Positions 36,489-54,632 of a DNA stretch of 64,000 nucleotides are shown piece after piece (within the stretch, counting starts at the first letter, position 1; each line of letters opens with the position of its first letter). The DNA comes from Deinococcus sonorensis KR-87 (GTDB lineage: Bacteria > Deinococcota > Deinococci > Deinococcales > Deinococcaceae). Location: assembly GCF_040256395.1 (NCBI RefSeq), contig NZ_CP158299.1:774001-838000 (forward strand), given 5' to 3'. The notes beneath the pieces are model-generated. The model was not told where the DNA came from and did not search any database. It saw only the letters and a list, made by a program, of their open reading frames with translations. A program made the position numbers and the translations under genes.

Positions 36489-37028
36489 TTACTTCCGGAA
36501 CGGAAATCCCATCGCCTGGAGCAGCGCGCGGGCTTCCTCGTCGGACTTGGCCGTGGTCACGACAGTGATGTCCATGCCACGGACTTTGTCCACCATATCA
36601 TAGGTGATTTCCGGGAAGATCAGCTGCTCCTTGATGCCCAGGTTGTAGTTACCACGGCCATCGAAGGCGTTGGGGTTGATGCCACGGAAGTCGCGCAGAC
36701 GCGGTAGCGCGATGTTCAGCAGCTTCTCCATGAACACGTACATGCGCTCGCCGCGCAGCGTGACCTTCACGCCGACCGGCATGCCCTGACGCAGCTTGAA
36801 GTTGCTGATGCTCTTCTTGGCCTTGGTGATGATCGGCTTCTGCAGCGTGATCAGGCTCAGCTCGCGGGCCGCCTTGTCGATGGCCTTGCTGTCTTCCTTG
36901 CTGCTGCCCAGACCCTCGTTGATGACGATCTTCTCGATGCGCGGCACGGCCATCACGCTGCTGTAGCCAAACTGCTGCATCAGCGCGGGACGCACTTCAT
37001 CGTTGTACTTGCTCTTGAGTTGCTGCAT
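36489..37028 (-). CDS. rplE: 50S ribosomal protein L5
   Basis: A 179-residue 5S rRNA-binding protein contacting P-site tRNA. Family segments are [36 protein letters not shown] and [20 protein letters not shown]. It follows rplX by 56 bases. Confidence 0.98.
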   Translation of the reverse strand: MQQLKSKYNDEVRPALMQQFGYSSVMAVPRIEKIVINEGLGSSKEDSKAIDKAARELSLITLQKPIITKAKKSISNFKLRQGMPVGVKVTLRGERMYVFMEKLLNIALPRLRDFRGINPNAFDGRGNYNLGIKEQLIFPEITYDMVDKVRGMDITVVTTAKSDEEARALLQAMGFPFRK

Positions 37029-37084
37029 GGATTCCTCTTTCGGGCGGGCGGGTCGCCCGGGACGCAGAGTGGCGCGACCCTGAA

Positions 37085-37446
37085 TCAGTCGATGACTTTG
37101 CCGCTGGCCACAGCCACGCGGACCTTCTTGCCGTCCACGACCTGCTTGCGCACGCGGGTGGCCTTACCGGTTTCAGGATCCACCAGGCTCACCTTGCTGG
37201 CATGCAGGGCGCCTTCGCGCTCCTCGATGCCGCCAGCGCTGTTGCCGGGGTTCGGCTTGACGTGCTTCTTGACGATGTTGACGCCCTCGACCACGACCTT
37301 CTGGTCCTCAGGCAGCGCCAGCAGCACGGTGCCGGTCTGGCCCTTGTGCTTGCCGCGCGTCACGACGACGGTGTCGCCCTTCTTGACGTGCAGCTTGAAG
37401 TTGTGGTGCTCGCCCGCTTTGGGCTTGCTGATCTTGCCCTGCGGCA

Positions 37447-37447
<1 letters not shown>
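37085..37447 (-). CDS. rplX: 50S ribosomal protein L24
   Basis: A 120-residue assembly initiator with a KOW motif ([19 protein letters not shown]) and the conserved [15 protein letters not shown]. Its start overlaps the rplN stop by 1 nt. It is slightly longer than the ~105-residue forms. Confidence 0.97.
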
Positions 37448-37847
<400 letters not shown>

Positions 37848-37851
<4 letters not shown>

Positions 37852-38132
37852 GCGTTACCGCCTTCGGTCTCCACCGCGGTGGTCTCGATGCCACGCGGGC
37901 GCTCGACCAACCGGGTGACCTTCCAGGTCTTGGTCTTGCTGATGGGCCGCACCGAGAGGATCTCGACGCGGTCGCCCAGCCGGTACTCGTTGGTCTCGTC
38001 GTGGGCCGCGTACTTCTGGCTGCGGGTCACGACCTTGCCGTACAGCGGGTGCATGAAGCGCCGCTCGACCTTGACGCTCACCGTCTTGTCGGCCTTGTCG
38101 CTCACGACCACACCGGTCAGTGTCTTCTTCAT
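37848..38132 (-). CDS. rpsQ: 30S ribosomal protein S17
   Basis: A 94-residue OB-fold primary rRNA-binding protein. [20 protein letters not shown] and [11 protein letters not shown] are typical. It overlaps rpmC and rplN by 4 nt each. Confidence 0.97.
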
Positions 38133-38312
38133 TTCTGGCTCCTCTGCTTCTCCGTCTGCACGGTCAGGAGCTGAGCCACCTCGCGGCGGAGCTGGGTGAC
38201 CCGGTGCGGCTTGTCCAGATTGCCCACCGCGCCCTGGAACCGCAGTTCCATCAGTTCCTTCTTGCGCGACGCCACTTCCTGCTCGAACGCAGCCGCGTCC
38301 AGCTCACGCATT

Positions 38313-38326
<14 letters not shown>
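38129..38326 (-). CDS. rpmC: 50S ribosomal protein L29
   Basis: A 65-residue two-helix protein at the exit tunnel. [20 protein letters not shown] and [10 protein letters not shown] are typical. It overlaps the 3' end of rplP by 14 nt. Confidence 0.97.
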
Positions 38327-40099
<1,773 letters not shown>

Positions 40100-40112
40100 A
40101 CGCTACCCTCCT

Positions 40113-40946
40113 TTACTTCCCGCCACGGCGGGTGACGATGAAGCGGTCCGAGATCTTGCGCTTGCGGCGGGTCTTCAGGCCCTTGGACGGCTGGCCCCAG
40201 GGGCTGACCGGCGTGCGGCCCGCACCGGTGCGGCCCTCACCACCACCGTGCGGGTGGTCGACGGGGTTCATGGCGCTGCCGCGGACGTGCGGCTTGCGGC
40301 CCAGCCAGCGGCTGCGGCCGGCCTTGCCGATCACGATGTTCTTGTGCTCGGCGTTGCCCACGGCGCCGATGGTCGCGTAGCACTCGATGTGCACGCGGCG
40401 CACCTCGCCGCTCGGCAGACGCAGGCTGACGTAGTTGCCTTCCTTGCCCTGCAGCTGAACGCTGGTTCCGGCGCTGCGCGCCATCTGGGCGCCCTTGCCC
40501 GGCACCAGTTCCACGGCGTGCACCACGGCACCCACCGGGATGAAGCGCAGCGGGAGGGCGTTGCCCACCTTCGGCTCGGCTTCCGGGCCGCTCACGACGC
40601 TCGCACCCACGGTCAGGCCTTCGGGAGCCAGCACGTAGCGCTTCTCACCGTCGGCGTAGGCCAGCAGGGCGATGCGGGCGCTGCGGTTGGGGTCGTACTC
40701 CAGCGCGGCCACCTTGGCCACCACGCCCGACTTGTCGCGGCGCTTGAAGTCGATGATGCGGTACAGGCGCTTGTGCCCGCCGCCACGGAAGCGGCTGGTG
40801 ACGCGGCCGCGGTTGTTGTGGCCGCCGCTCTTGGGCAGCGCCTCGGTGAGCGCCTTCTCGGGGCGCTTCTTGGTCAGGCCGCTGAAGTCGGCGGTCGTCA
40901 TCTGACGGCGCGACGCGGTATACGGACGATATTTCTTGACAGCCAT
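40113..40946 (-). CDS. rplB: 50S ribosomal protein L2
   Basis: A 277-residue protein essential for subunit association and peptidyl transfer. [15 protein letters not shown], the conserved [14 protein letters not shown] (histidine near the catalytic centre) and the C-terminal [19 protein letters not shown] are visible. Confidence 0.98.
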   Translation of the reverse strand: MAVKKYRPYTASRRQMTTADFSGLTKKRPEKALTEALPKSGGHNNRGRVTSRFRGGGHKRLYRIIDFKRRDKSGVVAKVAALEYDPNRSARIALLAYADGEKRYVLAPEGLTVGASVVSGPEAEPKVGNALPLRFIPVGAVVHAVELVPGKGAQMARSAGTSVQLQGKEGNYVSLRLPSGEVRRVHIECYATIGAVGNAEHKNIVIGKAGRSRWLGRKPHVRGSAMNPVDHPHGGGEGRTGAGRTPVSPWGQPSKGLKTRRKRKISDRFIVTRRGGK

Positions 40947-40956
40947 AATCCGCTCC

Positions 40957-41247
40957 TTACGCCGTGCCGACCAGGGCGTCGATCGTCTGGCCCTCGGCGA
41001 GTTTGACCATGGCCTTCTTGCGGCTCACGCGGCGGCCTTCGTACTTGCCGGTGCGCTTCATCTTGCCCAGGGCGTTGAAGGCGGTCACCTTCACCACCGT
41101 CACGCCGAACGCCTGCTGAACGGCGTTCTTGATCTGGGTCTTGGTGGCGCTGGGGGCCACCCAGAAGGTGTAGACGCCGCGGTCCATGCCGGCGTAGGCC
41201 TTCTCGCTGATGACCGGCTGCTTGATGATGTCGTAGACGCTGCTCAC
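40957..41247 (-). CDS. rplW: 50S ribosomal protein L23
   Basis: A 96-residue protein at the exit of the nascent-chain tunnel, docking site of trigger factor and [23 protein letters not shown] and [20 protein letters not shown] are typical. It overlaps rplD by 4 nt. Confidence 0.97.
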   Translation of the reverse strand: MSSVYDIIKQPVISEKAYAGMDRGVYTFWVAPSATKTQIKNAVQQAFGVTVVKVTAFNALGKMKRTGKYEGRRVSRKKAMVKLAEGQTIDALVGTA

Positions 41248-41851
41248 TGGCCCGCCTCCTCTTCCGTCTTGGCCGGCTCCAGCACCACGGCGTCGATCAC
41301 CAGACGGTCATGACGCAGGATGTCGTAGACGTTCAGGCCCGCGACCGGGAGCGCCGTCACCCAGCTCAGGTTCCGGGCGCCACGGCGGGCGTTCTCGTCA
41401 TCGGTGACCAGGAACACGCGCTCACTGCCGTCCATCCCGTTCTGGGCCGCCCAGTTCAGGAAGCTCTTGGTCTTGCCGTCCAGCTCGAAGCCGTCCACCG
41501 CAACCAGCTTGCCGTCCTGCTGACGGTCGCTGAGCGCCATGGCCAGGCCGAGGCGGCGCACCTTCTTGGGCAGGGTGTAGCCGTAGTTGCGCGGCTTGGG
41601 GCCGAAAGCCACGCCGCCGCCCACGAAGGTCGGGACGCTGCGGTCGCCGTGACGCGCGTTGCCGGTGCCCTTCTGGCTGAAGATCTTCTTGCCGGTGCGG
41701 CTGACTTCAGCGCGGGTCTTGGTGCTGGCGCTGCCCTGACGGCGCTTGGCCAGCTGCCAGGTGACCACCTGGTGCAGCAGGTGCTTGTTCGCCCGCGGCA
41801 GGTCGAGTTCGATGGTGCGGGCGTTCTTGCCCACCACGTTGATCTGGGCCA

Positions 41852-41852
<1 letters not shown>
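41244..41852 (-). CDS. rplD: 50S ribosomal protein L4
   Basis: A 202-residue protein with a tunnel-lining loop ([20 protein letters not shown]). [19 protein letters not shown] begins the protein. Its start overlaps the rplC stop by 1 nt. L4 autogenously controls this operon in E. coli; no such site was identified here. Confidence 0.97.
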
Positions 41853-42468
<616 letters not shown>

Positions 42469-42472
<4 letters not shown>

Positions 42473-42792
42473 GCCCGGCCTCCCACCGTCTTGATCTCGA
42501 TGTCCACGCCGGTCGGCAGGTCGAGGGTCATCAGGCTGTCGATGGTCTTCTTGGTGGGGTTGCTGATGTCCACCAGGCGGTTGTGGGTGCGGATCTCGAA
42601 GTGCTCGCGGGCGTCCTTGTACTTGAAGGGCGACCGCAGCACGCAGAAGCGCCGGACGCGGGTCGGCAGCGGCACCGGGCCACTCACGTCCGCGCCGGTG
42701 CGGCGCACCGTGTCCACGATGCGGCTGGCCGAGGTGTCCAGCGCCTTGTGGTCAAAGCCGCGCAGCTTGATGCGAATCTTGGGCGCGACCAT
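42469..42792 (-). CDS. rpsJ: 30S ribosomal protein S10
   Basis: A 107-residue protein also known as NusE, part of transcription antitermination complexes. [36 protein letters not shown] and [13 protein letters not shown] are diagnostic. It starts one base after the tuf stop codon. Confidence 0.98.
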
Positions 42793-42793
42793 A

Positions 42794-44011
<1,218 letters not shown>

Positions 44012-44297
44012 AATTCCCTCTCCTCCAATTGGTCGGCTCTACACACAGTTGTGCAGCCCTTTGATCAGGCGCTGGCCGACATTGGGTTTCTTCTCGGCTG
44101 GGCGGTGTCCCACCTCAAGCCACAATGCTCCGGCATGCAAAGACGTCGCCTTTGCTCGGCGCACCGAAGATACATGGTACTGGAAAACCGGCCTGGAGGC
44201 AAGAGTGCTGAAGCCGACGGAAGGGCGCTCCGCCGCCTGACAGAGGGCGTTGCGGAGGCGAAGGCCGGGCCGTTCCGGAGGCTGACACGACCGACGT
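44012..44297 (-). other. Leader region of tuf and the S10-spc operon
   Basis: A 286-base gap. It carries the promoter at 44174-44202, about 155 nt of untranslated leader, and the ribosome site GGAGGAGAGGGA before tuf. No tRNA gene was found although tuf leaders often contain one. Confidence 0.55.
44174..44202 (-). promoter_or_regulatory. tuf promoter
   Basis: TTGCCT (-35, 44197-44202) and TACCAT (-10, 44174-44179) with a 17-nt spacer on the minus strand. It is the best promoter in the region and would drive the whole ribosomal protein run. Confidence 0.6.
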
Positions 44298-44774
44298 TCA
44301 GCCGTGCTGCAGGTGCTCGGGCTCCTCGCTCGCCAGAGGACGCTCGAAGCGCTCACGAAACAGGTCGAGCGCGTTCCGGTCCAGCTCGAAGGTCCCTGCG
44401 GCTCCCTGCCCGTTCCGCTGCAACAGCCGCTGCCACAGCACCTCCGACGGCACGTCCAGCCACAGCAACCGAACGCGGGCGCCGAGTGCCTCTGCCCGCT
44501 GCCGGTACGTCTCCCGTTCGGCCCGCCGCCAGAAGCCCCAGTCGAGCGTGACGTTCACGCCCAGCTGCAGGGCGCGCCCGGCCAGCGCCCACTGCATGGT
44601 CTGCAGCTGGGCCAGCCGCGCATCAAAGACGCGGCGTTCCATGTGCTGACCGAACAGCGGCACCATCCAGGCATCCAGATTGAGCGTCAGGGTGTGGTGC
44701 TGCCGCTCCAGCTGCCGGGCCAGGGTGGTTTTCCCGGACCCGGGCAGCCCGCACAACAGGAACAGGGTGGGCAT
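44298..44774 (-). CDS. Small AAA_33-type P-loop kinase
   Basis: A 158-residue ATP-binding protein. Walker A is LCGLPGSGKTTLARQLE; LNLDAWMVPLFGQHMERRVF and VTLDWGFWRRAERETYR follow the pattern of zeta-toxin/chloramphenicol-phosphotransferase-like kinases. The ATG at 44774 gives MPTLFLLCGLPGSG; nine more residues upstream are open. Substrate unknown. It lies after the pheT terminator and before the tuf promoter. Confidence 0.82.
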   Translation of the reverse strand: MPTLFLLCGLPGSGKTTLARQLERQHHTLTLNLDAWMVPLFGQHMERRVFDARLAQLQTMQWALAGRALQLGVNVTLDWGFWRRAERETYRQRAEALGARVRLLWLDVPSEVLWQRLLQRNGQGAAGTFELDRNALDLFRERFERPLASEEPEHLQHG

Positions 44775-44804
44775 ACGGCACGATACCCGCCGTCGCCCCA
44801 CAGG

Positions 44805-44834
44805 AAAAAGGGCGGGAACGCCCTGCGCCCGCCC
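44805..44834 (-). terminator. Intrinsic terminator after pheT
   Basis: Stem GGGCGGG/CCCGCCC with an 11-nt loop and, on the minus strand, TTTTT, 24 bases after the pheT stop. Confidence 0.85.
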
Positions 44835-44857
44835 TCTCCTCCCCTCCTGTTGACCGT

Positions 44858-47397
44858 CTACCGCTCCCGGATGCTCCAGCCCTCGGCCCGCACTGCGGCC
44901 ATCAGGCGGTCCATCAGCGGGTCCACCTCCGCGTCACTCAGGGTGCGCCCGGCGCGGAAGGTCAGCCGTACCGCCACACTGCGCTGCCCCTCGGCAATCG
45001 ACTCGCCGGTGTACACGCTCAGCGGCCGCACCGACTCCAGCAGCTCTCCCGCGTGTTGCCGCAGCAGCCCTGCGATCTCGCCGTAGCTGACCGCCTGAGG
45101 TGCCACAACCGCGAGGTCGCGCCAGGCGGCTGGAGCGCGGCTGGGGTCGTGGAAGGCCCACGTTCGGCCCGGCAGCGGCAGCGCCACCTCCAGCAGGAAG
45201 GTATCGCCACTCAGCCCGAAGCTGGCGGCCACCTCCGGGTGCAGCGCGCCCAGCCAGCCGACCGGCTGTCCGTTCCAGACGACCTCGCCGGCAATGCCGG
45301 GGTGCAGCGCCTCCGGCACCGCCGCCCCGCGCAGCTGCCGCACCTCCACCTCGGCGCCCAGGGTGCTGGCCAGCGCGTCCAGCAGGCCCCGGAAAGCGCG
45401 GAAGCCGCCGGCCACGCCCGCCTGATGGTCGTCCGGGGCCAGTGGGCCGCGCATCAGCAGGCCCAGCCGCTCGGCCTCACCGCTGGCCGGGAAGATGTGC
45501 CCCACCTCGAAGATCAGGGTGCGCGGCTCCCGGCTGTGGGTCTGGGCGGTGCGCAGCAGGCTGGGGTACAGCGCCGTACGCAGGCCGGTACGCTCCACGG
45601 TCAGCGGATTTCTGAGGCGCACACCGGGCCGTTCGCTGCGGGCGCGGGCCGCCTCCTCGTCGCTGGTGAAGGTGTAGGTGACCACCTCCTGGAAGCCCAG
45701 GCCCATCACCGCGCGCTTCAGCTCCCGGCGCTCCAGGCTGGCCTGCTCGGCCCCGGCGTTGTCCGGGTGCACCAGCAGCACCGGCAGCGTCTCGGGCAGG
45801 CTGGCGTAGCCGTGCAGCCGCGCCACCTCCTCGATCAGGTCTTCCTGAATCAGCAGGTCGATGCGCCACGACGGCGGCGTCACCTGCAGCTGTCCGGCCT
45901 GCGGCTCCACCGTGCAGCCCAGCCGCTCCAGCATCCCCTGCATCTCCGAAGTGGCAATCTCCATGCCCAGCAGCGCCCGGGCATACTCCGGGTCCAGCCG
46001 GATGGACTCCGGCCGGGCCGGCTCGCCCACCACCGTGGCGCCCGGATGCACCGTGCCGCCCAGGTCCGAGAGCAGCGCCGCGATGCGGTCGGCCGCGCGG
46101 GGCGGCAGCAGCGGGTCGGTGCCGCGCTCGTAGCGGTAGACCGCGTCGGTCTTGAGGCCCAGCCGGGTGCTGGTCCGGCGCAGCAGCACCGGGTCGAAGT
46201 GGGCGCTCTCGATCACCACGTCCTGGGTGTCGGCCTGGACCGCCCCGTGCTCGGCCCCCACGATGCCGGCGATGCCCAGCACCGACGTGCCCTCCTGCAC
46301 CTCGCCGGCGGTGCGGAACGCCTCCTGTACGGTCGGGATCTGGATCTCCCGGCCGTCGCGGATCAGCAGGTCCTCCGGACCCACCTGATGAACGCTGCCC
46401 ATCAGGTCCGCCACCCGCTCGCCCTGCCGCAGGCCGAAGCCCACCACGATGCGGTCCCCGAGCACGGCCCGCCGGTCGTAGAGCGCGGTGGGCTGCCCCA
46501 GCTCCAGCATCACGTAGTTGCTGACGTCCACGATGGCGCTCACGCTGCGCGAGCCGCACAGCATCAGCCGGCGCTGCAGCCACAGCGGCGACGGGCCGTT
46601 CTGCACCCCGTTCACGGTGCGCGCCACGAAATGGTCGCAGCCGAAGCGCAGCCGCTGGGCCGGGTCGCGCTCGACCGTCAGGCCGCGCTCGGGCAGCACG
46701 ACGGTGATCTCACCGGCTTCCGTGGCGGCCGGGCCGGCCGGCGGCTCGTGCAGGGTCAGCTGCAGCGCGGCCGCGAGGTCGCGGGCCAGCCCCAGCGCCG
46801 AGAGCACGTCGGCGCGGTTGGGCGTGACCTCCACGTCCAGCACCCAGTCGGCGGGCCAGAGCGTGTGCATCGGGGTGCCGGGCGCGGCGGTCCCGTCCGG
46901 GAACAGCATCAGGCCCGCCGAACTCTCGCCCAGCCCCAGCTCCTTGGCGCTGGCGGCCATGCCCCAGCTCTCCACCCCCTGCAGCATCCGCACGCCGTAC
47001 TCCAGCTCACCCAGCCGGGTGCCGGGCGTGACCAGCGCCAGCATGGTGCCGGCCGGCAGGCCCACCGCATTGGGCGCGCCGCTAGCGATGGTGCGCTGGC
47101 CGTGCGGCCCGGTGTCCAGCGTCAGCCGGGTCAGCTGGGTGCCTTCCATCGCGGCGGCCTCGGTGACGCGGACCAGCAGCACGCCCTCGGGCGGGGCCGG
47201 CACGTGCACCGTGTCTTCCAGCGGCAGACCCAGGCCGGCGAGCAACGGCTCGAGTTCGTGGACTTCCGCGCCGGCAGCCACGTCCAGGGCCGCCGAGCCG
47301 TCCAGCGTGCTCTCGCTGGCCCGCCGCTGGGTCAGCCGCTGCCGCAGGTGCGCTTCGAGGTCGGGAATCAGTTCTTTGAGCCAGGAATAGGGCAATT

Positions 47398-47401
<4 letters not shown>
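44858..47401 (-). CDS. pheT: Phenylalanyl-tRNA synthetase beta subunit
   Basis: Beta chain of the tetrameric PheRS, 847 residues. It starts MKLPYSWLKELIPDLEAHLR, then an EMAP/tRNA-binding-like domain (~75-200), B3/B4 editing domain (SAIVDVSNYVMLELGQP, ALYDRRAV), B5 (RPESIRLDPEYARALLG), and a C-terminal ferredoxin-like anticodon-binding domain (SFGLSGDTF to VRAEGWSIRER). It is somewhat longer than typical ~800-residue chains. The start overlaps the SMI1-like gene stop by 4 nt. Confidence 0.97.
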
Positions 47402-49328
<1,927 letters not shown>

Positions 49329-49333
49329 TCAGC

Positions 49334-49368
49334 AAAAAAGCCGCCCTACCGGAGTGCGGCAGGGCGGC
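49334..49368 (-). terminator. Attenuator-type terminator in pheS leader
   Basis: On the minus strand GCCGCCCTGCC and GGTAGGGCGGC form a 10-11 bp stem (one mismatch) with a 7-nt loop, followed immediately by six Ts. It lies between the leader peptide stop and pheS, so transcripts must read through it to express PheRS. Confidence 0.85.
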
Positions 49369-49386
49369 AGCGGGGCATCGCTCAGT

Positions 49387-49446
49387 TCAGGCGTGCCTGC
49401 TCCCGCCCCGGAAAAACGGCGAAGGTGTACCGGGACGGGAGGTCAT
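49387..49446 (-). CDS. pheST leader peptide with tandem Phe codons
   Basis: A 19-residue frame reading MTSRPGTPSPFFRGGSRHA, with two adjacent Phe codons (TTT TTC) at positions 11-12. It has its own promoter (TACCCT -10 at 49453-49458, 6 nt before the ATG). It is followed 18 bases later by a terminator hairpin. E. coli pheST uses a comparable Phe-rich leader peptide (pheM) to couple transcription to charged tRNA-Phe. The gene is too short for ordinary gene finders. Confidence 0.75.
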   Translation of the reverse strand: MTSRPGTPSPFFRGGSRHA

Positions 49447-49452
49447 GGGTTC

Positions 49453-49482
49453 AGGGTAGCCGCAGACCCCCGGAGCGGTCAA
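49453..49482 (-). promoter_or_regulatory. pheST promoter
   Basis: TTGACC (-35, 49477-49482) and TACCCT (-10, 49453-49458) with an 18-nt spacer on the minus strand, placed so that transcription would start at or next to the leader peptide ATG. Confidence 0.7.
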
Positions 49483-49543
49483 GGCGTGCTCTTCGGTGAG
49501 ATGGGGCATGAACCGGCGCTGACCCGCACGCTATCCTTGACGG

Positions 49544-50284
49544 GTGAACCACGCCTACGTGGACGGCAGCTATGACGCGGGAGTGGGCGGCTGGGGCGTG
49601 GTGCTGATCCGGCCCGGGCAGCCGCAGAGCCGCATTCAGGGCCGCTCGGAGGCCGAGGACAACAATGCCACCGAGCTGCGCGCCATGCTGGAGGCGGTGC
49701 GACAGGCGCCGGCGGGCGAGCGGCTGACCGCCCACACCGACAACACCAGCGTGATCCGCAGCCTGCGGGTCGGCAGCCAGAGTGCGCCGCAGGACGAGAT
49801 GGCCGCGCAGGTGCGGCTGGAAGCCGCCGAACGCGGCCTGGAGCTGCGGGTGGCGCGGGTGAACCGCGACCACCGCCACATGCAGACCGCCCACCTGCTG
49901 GCCAACGACGCCCGGCGCGACCGCTCCAGCCCGCCTCCGCCTGCCATCGGCGCGGAGGCCGTCATCGAACAGGCGCACTGGCAGGCGGAAGCCCGGGTCA
50001 GCCTGCGCCGCGCTGGCGAGCGGGTGACGCTGCAGTTCCCGGTGGACCCGGTGGCGCCGCTGCCGCCCACCGTGCAGGTGCTGATCGCGGTGCTGAGCCT
50101 GGCCCAGCCACAGGAAACGCTGCTGATCCGGCGGGCCAGCCGGCTGGCGCAGGCGATCTGGGAGCGTCCGGTGCGCGCGCTGGAAGGTGAGGCCCGGGAC
50201 GCGGTCCAGGCGGCCCGCAGCGAGGCCGCCGAAAAGCGGGTGCAGGTGCTGTTCGAGGAGGCGGGCCTGCGGGCTGGCGACTGA
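49544..50284 (+). CDS. RNase H-fold protein with an uncharacterised C-terminal domain
   Basis: A 246-residue protein. Residues 1-~125 form an RNase HI fold with acidic residues in the right order: Asp in AYVDGSYDAG, Glu in NNATELRAML, Asp in AHTDNTSV, and His/Asp in NRDHRHMQTAHLLANDARR. Hydrolysis of RNA in RNA-DNA hybrids is the likely activity. Residues ~135-246 match nothing I recognise. A GTG start 6 nt after TATCCT indicates a leaderless message. Confidence 0.82.
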   Translation: MNHAYVDGSYDAGVGGWGVVLIRPGQPQSRIQGRSEAEDNNATELRAMLEAVRQAPAGERLTAHTDNTSVIRSLRVGSQSAPQDEMAAQVRLEAAERGLELRVARVNRDHRHMQTAHLLANDARRDRSSPPPPAIGAEAVIEQAHWQAEARVSLRRAGERVTLQFPVDPVAPLPPTVQVLIAVLSLAQPQETLLIRRASRLAQAIWERPVRALEGEARDAVQAARSEAAEKRVQVLFEEAGLRAGD

Positions 50285-50292
50285 GCGAGCCG

Positions 50293-51320
50293 TCAGCCCC
50301 GGCGGCGGGTTCTCAGCGACTTTTCGCTCTCCAGCATCCGCTTCAGGGCCGCCTCGCTGCGGGTCAGGCCCTCCAGGTTGTCGGCGCGGGTGGCCCGGGG
50401 CTCGTAGTCGTCCAGCACCTTGCCCTCCAGGTAGCGGTCAAAGATCACCGGGCAGACGTAGTGGCCGCGCACCACCGCCGGGGTGTTGCCCAGGTCGTCG
50501 GCGACGTATTTGACGCACTCCACCAGGGTGCGGCGCGCGGCGCGCTCGCTGCCGGCCACGCCCGCCTCCGCGAGGTACTCGGCGGCCGTCAGCGTCCCGC
50601 CCCAGGTGCGGAAGTCCTTGGCGGTGAACGGGCCGATCACCTCGCCCAGGTAGCGGTTGAGCTGCCCGGCCCGCACCCGGAAGCGCCCCTCGTCCTGCAC
50701 CGCCTGAAACAGCCACGGGCCCGGCAGCTCCAGCAGCCGCGAGATGTTGGCCGCCAGGGTGGCGTCGCGGGTGGCCTTGTGCTGCTGGATGCCGTGCTTG
50801 CCCCGGAAATCAAAGGTCACGGTGGTGCCGCTGACCGTGACGTGCCGGTGCCGCAGCGTGGACAGGCCGTAGGTGCGGTGGGCCGCCGCGTAGCCGTCGC
50901 TGCCCACCCGGAAGTGCCCCACGTGCAGCAGCCGGGTCATTAGGGCCAGCACCTTGCGCTCCGGCAGGCCGCTGCGGCGCAGGTCGCTGCCGGTCACGGT
51001 CCGCAGGGTCGGCAGCACCCCGGCGAAGCGGGTCAGCCGCTGCCACTTGCGCAGCGCCCCCGCCTGCATGAACTCCGGGTGGTAGCGGTACTGCAGCCGC
51101 CCGGCCGCGTCCCGGCCGAAGGCCTGCAGTTCGGCGTCCGGGTCGGGGCTCACGTACACGTCCTGATACGCGGGCGGCACCGCCAGCCGCGCGATGCGCT
51201 CCAGGCCCGCCGCGTCACGGTACTCGCGGCCGTCCGGCTCGAAGTACCGGAAGGCGTCCGGCTTATTGCCTTCACGGCGCAGGTAGGTTTCCTGCAGCAG
51301 CTCGGTGCGGGTCGTCACGC

Positions 51321-51324
<4 letters not shown>
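50293..51324 (-). CDS. Type IB DNA topoisomerase
   Basis: A 343-residue poxvirus-like topoisomerase IB, relaxing supercoils through a 3'-phosphotyrosyl intermediate. Residues matching the catalytic set are Arg in [17 protein letters not shown], Lys in [10 protein letters not shown], the [16 protein letters not shown] helix, and the active Tyr in [11 protein letters not shown]. Deinococcus is one of the bacterial groups known to carry this enzyme. A GTG start overlaps the ung stop by 4 nt; the frame further upstream is inside ung. Confidence 0.93.
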
Positions 51325-52040
<716 letters not shown>

Positions 52041-52101
52041 GCTGCCAGTCTGCGGCTCCACCGCGACACCAACGGTAAGAAGAACTAAACGAACCTTGGC
52101 T

Positions 52102-52503
52102 TCAGGACAGATAAATGCCGTAGTCGCTGGGGTTGCTGGCCGCCACCAGCCGCCCCACCTCCTCGGCGTCCGGCTCGGCCACCACCCGGTTGAAGTCGCT
52201 GGCATTCAGCACCGTTTCGCGCACCGGGAGGCCCTGCGCGTCCCCCCACTGGGCCAGCCGGCGCAGCGCCTCCATCCCGGCCTTGCCGTAGTGCGGCCCA
52301 AAGGCGGCCGCGGTCAGCACCCGCTCACCCGAGGCCTCCACCAGCACGGCGTAACGCGCCTGTAAGCGCTCGCCCTGGCGGTCGGTCAGCAGAATCAGGC
52401 GCGCGCCACGCAGGTCCGCGCCTTCAAAGCGGGCCTGCAGCGCCTGCAGCGTGAGGGCCGGAGCACCGGTCAGGCCCAGCGGATCAGCGATGGTGAAGGA
52501 CAT
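52102..52503 (-). CDS. Uncharacterised 133-residue protein
   Basis: Not recognised. The sequence is mixed alpha/beta, with two candidate halves: LTDRQGERLQARYAVLVEAS and HYGKAGMEALRRLAQWGDAQ. There is no signal peptide or membrane helix. TACACT at 52510-52515, 6 nt before the ATG, supports the start and a leaderless transcript. The gene is divergent from the S4-domain gene (75 bases apart). Confidence 0.65.
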   Translation of the reverse strand: MSFTIADPLGLTGAPALTLQALQARFEGADLRGARLILLTDRQGERLQARYAVLVEASGERVLTAAAFGPHYGKAGMEALRRLAQWGDAQGLPVRETVLNASDFNRVVAEPDAEEVGRLVAASNPSDYGIYLS

Positions 52504-52578
52504 GGCCCCAGTGTACGGCCCGCCGCAGCGCAACCCGCACCACCCTCCGCCCCCGCCCGGCACACTATGCTGACGCGC

Positions 52579-53283
<705 letters not shown>

Positions 53284-53302
53284 GCGCCGGGGACCGGGGC
53301 CG

Positions 53303-54346
<1,044 letters not shown>

Positions 54347-54632
54347 GAGGGCTTCAGGGAAGGGTGGCAGCCGCTGGGGAGTGGTGCAGCGGCCACGCAA
54401 GCGGCTACACTGAGCCTGTCCCCAACGTACAGTCAGCGCGGCCGCGTCCATGACCGGCTTGTGAAGCTTCTCCTCAGCGGATTCTTTCCAAAGCGGTCAG
54501 CTGCACGCCTACCCTGAACACTACCCGGTTGTCTCCGGAATACACTCCCGCTGATGCGCTCTGCGTGCATCTGTGTCCGCTTGTTCTGCCCTGCCGGAGA
54601 CGGGCAACTCTACGGCCTTGATAAGGAGTGCC
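54347..54632 (+). other. Long gap before a small orphan gene
   Basis: A 286-base noncoding stretch. TACACT hexamers at about 54410 and 54542 could be -10 elements but lack clear -35 partners. The strong ribosome site AAGGAG just upstream of 54633 is real. No ORF or RNA gene was recognised. Confidence 0.4.

Noticed and set aside
44039..44356. 105-codon minus-strand frame between the kinase gene and tuf
   Set aside because: It overlaps the end of the kinase gene and the tuf promoter and leader. It has no ribosome site and no family resemblance.
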